NCBI GenBank assembly: GCA_002373205.1
Contig: DFJV01000127.1
Span: 1 to 7,659, forward strand
Reading direction: 5' to 3'
DNA: 7,659 nt
Source: Treponema sp. UBA3662
Lineage (GTDB): Bacteria; Spirochaetota; Spirochaetia; Treponematales; Treponemataceae
Shown in pieces: positions 5,016-7,659 of this stretch. The translations under genes and the position numbers were made by a program. The notes under the pieces were generated by a model that saw only the letters and a list, made by a program, of their open reading frames with translations, made no database searches and had not been told where the DNA came from. Position 1 is the stretch's first letter. Every line of letters starts with the position of its first letter.

Positions 5016-7337
5016 CTATTTCATCACCTCTTCCAAAAGCCGCCAGTCGTCACCGTCCATGTCGTCGCTAAAATGCTCGGTGCAGATGCATAGCTTCCCC
5101 TTCCTGTTGGTACGCACAAAGCCGCCCTTCATTTTCTTCTGGACAAGATAGTTTTTTAGAACATCAAATTTTCTTGGAGCAAAGTCGTCAATATTCTGGC
5201 TCTGACCGCTTGCAGAAAAGCCTCCCTTTGTTTCTATAATCCAGATGCCATCCTTTGTTCCCACCACATAATCGGGATAGAAGAGGCGCATCTTTCCGGT
5301 ACCGTCCTTGTATACCACAGAATAAAAATCATTGCCCTTGTCGCCGTTCTTGTAAAACCAACTTACATAGCCGCAGTTCTCGCAAAACTCCTCAAACTTG
5401 CGCTCCGGCATTGACCTAACCTCTGCCGACTCCCGGTACTGGTCATATACATTCTTACTGTAAATTTTCTGCGCCTTGTCTGAACCGTCGTAAGTAAAAA
5501 GACAGGTCTGCGGAATATGGAAATCCTTCTCCACAATTTCAGACGGATCAAAAGTTAGAGCCTTTTGGGTTGCGTTTCCAATTTCCGTAACGGCCTCATG
5601 AAAATCATCTTTTAGAATGTCCGCATTGTTTATGACGAATGAATACAAGTCCCGGGTTCCAAGACTAAGCAGCGAATATTTTGCATACCTGTTCCCCTGG
5701 CTTGCCCTGCCATCCCGAACTTGATTCGGGATCTTCGTATTCTTATAAAAAACGCGGCGTATAACCGTAATCATCTTTTCGTACTTCAAGCTTACTTCCG
5801 TGCCAAGGATTCCCACCTCGTGATGGAACTGCCGTCCGTGAGTATGAGTGTTAAGCGGAATTGCAAAATCAGAATCATACATTTTATTCATCTTATGCGC
5901 ATCAAGAAATTCCGTCCGCCCCATTTTTGTGCTAACAACAATCTTGTCGTTAAAAATATATCCCGCCTTTTCAAGAAGCTTTTTATTGGCCTCAAAATTT
6001 TTGCTTCGGGAAAGTGAATATTTTTTTTCGTAATGCTTCACAAGGCTTTCCATCGTGGCAGACGCATCGTTCTCGTCCACAAGGTCTGGCCGTTGCTGGC
6101 TTTTTAGTGTTACGCCCTTGAACTCTTCCTTTAGCTGAATGTAGGTGGCATCCCATGCGCCATGTTCAAGAAAAGCTTTTGCACCTTCCGTAAACTTATT
6201 GTCCCAAGTGTAAAGATAGCAGCTGTCCAAAGCACCGTCCTCGTAGTGATGGGCATTTGGCATACGGCGTATTCTTCCGAATGTTTGGATTTCAAATTTT
6301 TCTCCTTCGTGGTCACGCAGTTTTACAAGGATGTGAGCCCTGGGGCAATCCCATCCCGTTGCAACCGCCATCTTAAAAATGAGGGCTTCCTGTTCTGCAT
6401 CATTTGATTCAATTCCTTCAAGATTTTCGTGCCGGCAAAACTTGCTCTTTCCATTTTCAGAAAGCCAGATTGCAAGCTTCTTGTTCTCGTAAGAAATGTC
6501 GTGGCTTTCAAACCAGGTCTGAACTTCGTCCAAAAGCGAATCAGATGAATTTGGCATCTGCACCAAGATAAGCGGATTTACATTTTCTCCCTTCTGCAAA
6601 AATTTTGCGCGCAGAAGCCTTTGTTTTTCCAAAGCCTTGTTCAAAAGGTATGAAACCTGGCTCTCCCCTTCCAGTTCCGTAATTTCGTTTGTAAGAATCG
6701 TAACAGGAAAACCTTCGTTTATAATCAGCATCTTTTTTATAAGACCTTCTTCAATCACATCTTTTTCTGGAACCTCAATAAATTCCAGCTTGGGATTATT
6801 CTGGTCATAGCCGTTTGGAGTTGCACTTGCACGGATAATAGGAATGTTCTTTTCTCCGCTCCTAAAATAATTGATGATTATCGCAGACTTTTTGCTGTCG
6901 TTCATGTGGCTTTCGTCAATTATCAGGATAAAGTTCAGTCCGGCATCCCTTGCCTTTTGAATGTATTCAATAAAGTTGGTGTGTTCTCCGTTACGAACTG
7001 CAACGTTGTCGTTTTTATTCAAAAGCTCCCAGTTGATGAAGCAGCAGTCGTTTTCAGAAAAGCCGCTTGTCATTACGTCGCTAAGAAGCTTTGTCTGTGA
7101 GCCATGGATATACAAATCCATTTTCTTTTTGCTCTGTTCCTCCAAGTTTCCCTTGCCCGGAGTGAACCAGATAAAAACCGTGGACGCGTGGCATTTTAAA
7201 TATTCATCCATAAAGTGAGTAAGCATGATTGTCTTGCCGCTTCCTGTGCATGATTTTAAGATGATTTCCTGCTTGCCCTTTTCTATTGCCGCCTGAAGCC
7301 GTGAAATTGCCTTGCGCTGAAAATTCAATAAGTCCAT
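5016..7337 (-). CDS. Type III restriction enzyme Res subunit (helicase-endonuclease)
   Basis: The 773-residue protein combines a superfamily 2 helicase/translocase with a C-terminal nuclease, the layout of type III restriction Res subunits. Visible motifs are FQ at 6-7, Walker A SCTGSGKT (29-36, K35), Walker B IIDESH (139-144), motif III ASATP (170-174), ATGWDCP (326-332), and motif VI FGRIRR (353-358). The nuclease site is PD at 688-689 followed by ETKG (702-705), giving D689, E702 and K704. All key residues are present, so the enzyme should be active. It is shorter than many Res proteins (about 900-1000). Type III Res cuts DNA only in complex with a Mod methyltransferase. The preceding same-strand gene, 65 bp upstream and only partly in the window, is the natural candidate. 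The ATG has a good ribosome site, AGAGGA (complement 7345-7350), seven bases away. Residues about 535-549 derive from an inserted palindromic repeat, read through in frame. The stop is TAG, converging with the Rpn-like gene. Confidence 0.9.
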   Translation of the reverse strand: MDLLNFQRKAISRLQAAIEKGKQEIILKSCTGSGKTIMLTHFMDEYLKCHASTVFIWFTPGKGNLEEQSKKKMDLYIHGSQTKLLSDVMTSGFSENDCCFINWELLNKNDNVAVRNGEHTNFIEYIQKARDAGLNFILIIDESHMNDSKKSAIIINYFRSGEKNIPIIRASATPNGYDQNNPKLEFIEVPEKDVIEEGLIKKMLIINEGFPVTILTNEITELEGESQVSYLLNKALEKQRLLRAKFLQKGENVNPLILVQMPNSSDSLLDEVQTWFESHDISYENKKLAIWLSENGKSKFCRHENLEGIESNDAEQEALIFKMAVATGWDCPRAHILVKLRDHEGEKFEIQTFGRIRRMPNAHHYEDGALDSCYLYTWDNKFTEGAKAFLEHGAWDATYIQLKEEFKGVTLKSQQRPDLVDENDASATMESLVKHYEKKYSLSRSKNFEANKKLLEKAGYIFNDKIVVSTKMGRTEFLDAHKMNKMYDSDFAIPLNTHTHGRQFHHEVGILGTEVSLKYEKMITVIRRVFYKNTKIPNQVRDGRASQGNRYAKYSLLSLGTRDLYSFVINNADILKDDFHEAVTEIGNATQKALTFDPSEIVEKDFHIPQTCLFTYDGSDKAQKIYSKNVYDQYRESAEVRSMPERKFEEFCENCGYVSWFYKNGDKGNDFYSVVYKDGTGKMRLFYPDYVVGTKDGIWIIETKGGFSASGQSQNIDDFAPRKFDVLKNYLVQKKMKGGFVRTNRKGKLCICTEHFSDDMDGDDWRLLEEVMK
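5701..5734. repeat. Palindromic element inserted in frame within res
   Basis: A perfect 8-bp stem (ATCCCGAA at 5712-5719, TTCGGGAT at 5725-5732) with loop CTTGA lies inside the Res reading frame. It and the preceding CTTGCCCTG align base for base over 34 positions with 7626-7659, with five differences. Four of those five are two compensating pairs, so base pairing is kept while sequence differs. On the minus strand it encodes K-I-P-N-Q-V-R-D-G-R-A (535-545), between the helicase and nuclease domains, where an extra surface loop could be tolerated. Confidence 0.85.
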
Positions 7338-7358
7338 AATTCTTTCCTCTTATTGCAT

Positions 7359-7384
7359 GTCACCCTGAACTTGATTCAGGGTCT
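7359..7384. repeat. Palindromic element copy in the spacer before res
   Basis: This 26-bp copy is identical to 7634-7659. The stem is ACCCTGAA (7362-7369) and TTCAGGGT (7375-7382) around CTTGA. It sits in the 65-bp spacer between the upstream gene's stop and the res ribosome site. On the minus strand no T-run follows it, so it is unlikely to terminate the operon. It might protect mRNA ends or uncouple expression of the two genes. On the plus strand a T-rich stretch follows. Confidence 0.88.
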
Positions 7385-7402
7385 GTGTTTTTTGAGATTT
7401 TT

Positions 7403-7659
7403 TTATAGTGCCAGCTCCCTGTAGTAATAATCGGGAATCACATTCACGCTAATGTTATGCGCCTTTAAGATGCGCTCCTGTTTTGAAGAAAGAAGGACAT
7501 CATGTCCCAGGTAAAGCGTCTTGCACTGGTCACAAAGTATTTTGCGCCGGTCACTGAGCGTAGTCGAAGTGCCACTCTTCCCCCTTGCCCCGCCACACTG
7601 ACCACTTGCCTTGTCACCCTGAACTCTTGCCCTGTCACCCTGAACTTGATTCAGGGTCT
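7403..7659 (-). CDS. C-terminal end of gene upstream of res, possibly the Mod methyltransferase (partial)
   Basis: A minus-strand frame is open from the window edge to TAA at 7403-7405, giving 84 C-terminal residues; the start lies outside. The last 47 or so residues (KILCDQCKTLYLG..., ending PDYYYRELAL) look like real protein, with a CDQC pair and normal composition. The first 37 or so are encoded by repeats: a palindrome copy, three 21-bp tandem units and a further short repeat, giving a Gly/Arg/Ser-rich stretch that is probably unstructured. No methyltransferase motif falls inside the fragment, so the assignment to Mod rests only on position, 65 bp upstream of res on the same strand. It could instead be another small restriction-associated protein. 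Alternatively the repeats could mark a gene whose 3' end has been remodelled. Confidence 0.6.
   Translation of the reverse strand, partial: TLNQVQGDRARVQGDKASGQCGGARGKSGTSTTLSDRRKILCDQCKTLYLGHDVLLSSKQERILKAHNISVNVIPDYYYRELAL
7549..7573. repeat. Short imperfect palindrome inside the partial gene
   Basis: GGTCACT at the left end and AGTGCC at the right end pair with one bulged T, around a centre containing GAGCGTAGTCGA. CACTGAGCGTAGTCGAAGTG resembles a short dispersed palindrome seen in many bacterial genomes; that recognition is from memory. On the minus strand it is read in frame as part of the Gly/Ser/Thr-rich segment ending at LSDRR. Confidence 0.5.
7584..7646. repeat. Three 21-bp tandem units inside the partial gene
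   Basis: Units at 7584-7604, 7605-7625 and 7626-7646 each begin CTTGCC. The second and third differ at one base and end with GTCACCCTGAACT, the left arm of the palindromic element; the first unit is more diverged. This suggests that the left half of the palindrome and its flank were duplicated in tandem. Each unit adds seven residues on the minus strand (for example V-Q-G-D-K-A-S) and leaves the frame intact. Confidence 0.85.
7634..7659. repeat. Palindromic element copy at the window edge
   Basis: This is a full 26-bp copy, identical to 7359-7384, with stem ACCCTGAA and TTCAGGGT around CTTGA, overlapping the last 21-bp unit. On the minus strand it is coding and gives T-L-N-Q-V-Q-G-D, the same frame as the N-Q-V copy inside res. 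The element may extend beyond the window. Confidence 0.88.

Noticed and set aside
7362..7393. Intrinsic terminator on the plus strand (palindrome followed by T-rich sequence)
   Set aside because: There is no plus-strand gene to terminate here, and the hairpin is one copy of a repeat also found inside genes.
7584..7646. Possible CRISPR array
   Set aside because: The 21-bp units are directly adjacent with no spacers and lie inside a coding frame, so they are simple tandem repeats.
7584..7646. Phase-variable switch of the restriction system by slippage
   Set aside because: Unit length is 21 bp, a multiple of three, so copy changes would not switch the frame on or off; no homopolymer or tetranucleotide tract is seen.

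Overview
The window looks like ordinary bacterial chromosome interrupted by an accessory island, probably from a host-associated spirochaete of the Treponema type. That assignment is an inference. It rests on the unusually long PRPP synthetase, the Rpn/PD-(D/E)XK family protein with QG-rich tandem repeats, and the moderate GC content with short palindromic repeats scattered through it. No rRNA, tRNA or other taxonomic marker is present to confirm it.

Left half (1-3837), all on the minus strand. A promoter with a near-consensus sigma-70 layout (TTGATA, 17 bp, TATAAT) drives a ribose-phosphate pyrophosphokinase (prs, 3779-2466). One base after its stop, an FGGY-family sugar kinase begins at a TTG codon (2464-1097), so the two are very likely co-transcribed and translationally coupled. 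After a 249-bp gap holding a weak terminator-like hairpin and a 144-bp imperfect palindrome (877-1020) comes a HAD-family phosphatase (847-191). Positions 1-190 hold no gene, only a GC-rich, hairpin-forming patch that looks like a dispersed repeat. A sugar kinase plus PRPP synthetase suggests a link between pentose salvage and nucleotide precursor supply, but the kinase substrate cannot be read from the sequence.

Middle (3838-4999). A 250-bp gap contains a GC-rich hairpin island, then a plus-strand Rpn-family nuclease/putative transposase (4088-4999) with five in-frame 12-bp repeats near its 3' end.

Right half (5016-7659), minus strand. This is a restriction-modification locus: a complete type III-like Res subunit (helicase plus PD-(D/E)XK nuclease, 773 aa), preceded by the 3' end of another gene (stop at 7403-7405, running off the window), which by position may be the Mod methyltransferase. 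Res and Rpn converge with 16 bp between their stop codons.

The most notable signal is a small palindromic element (8-bp stem, loop CTTGA) present three times in the restriction locus: inside the res reading frame, in the spacer before res, and inside the upstream partial gene. The two coding copies are read in the same frame (both encode N-Q-V), and the res copy differs from the others by two base changes per arm that exactly compensate each other. The upstream gene's copy is fused to three 21-bp tandem units and another short repeat, so about 37 residues of that protein come from repeat DNA. This resembles the in-gene palindromic elements described in Rickettsia.
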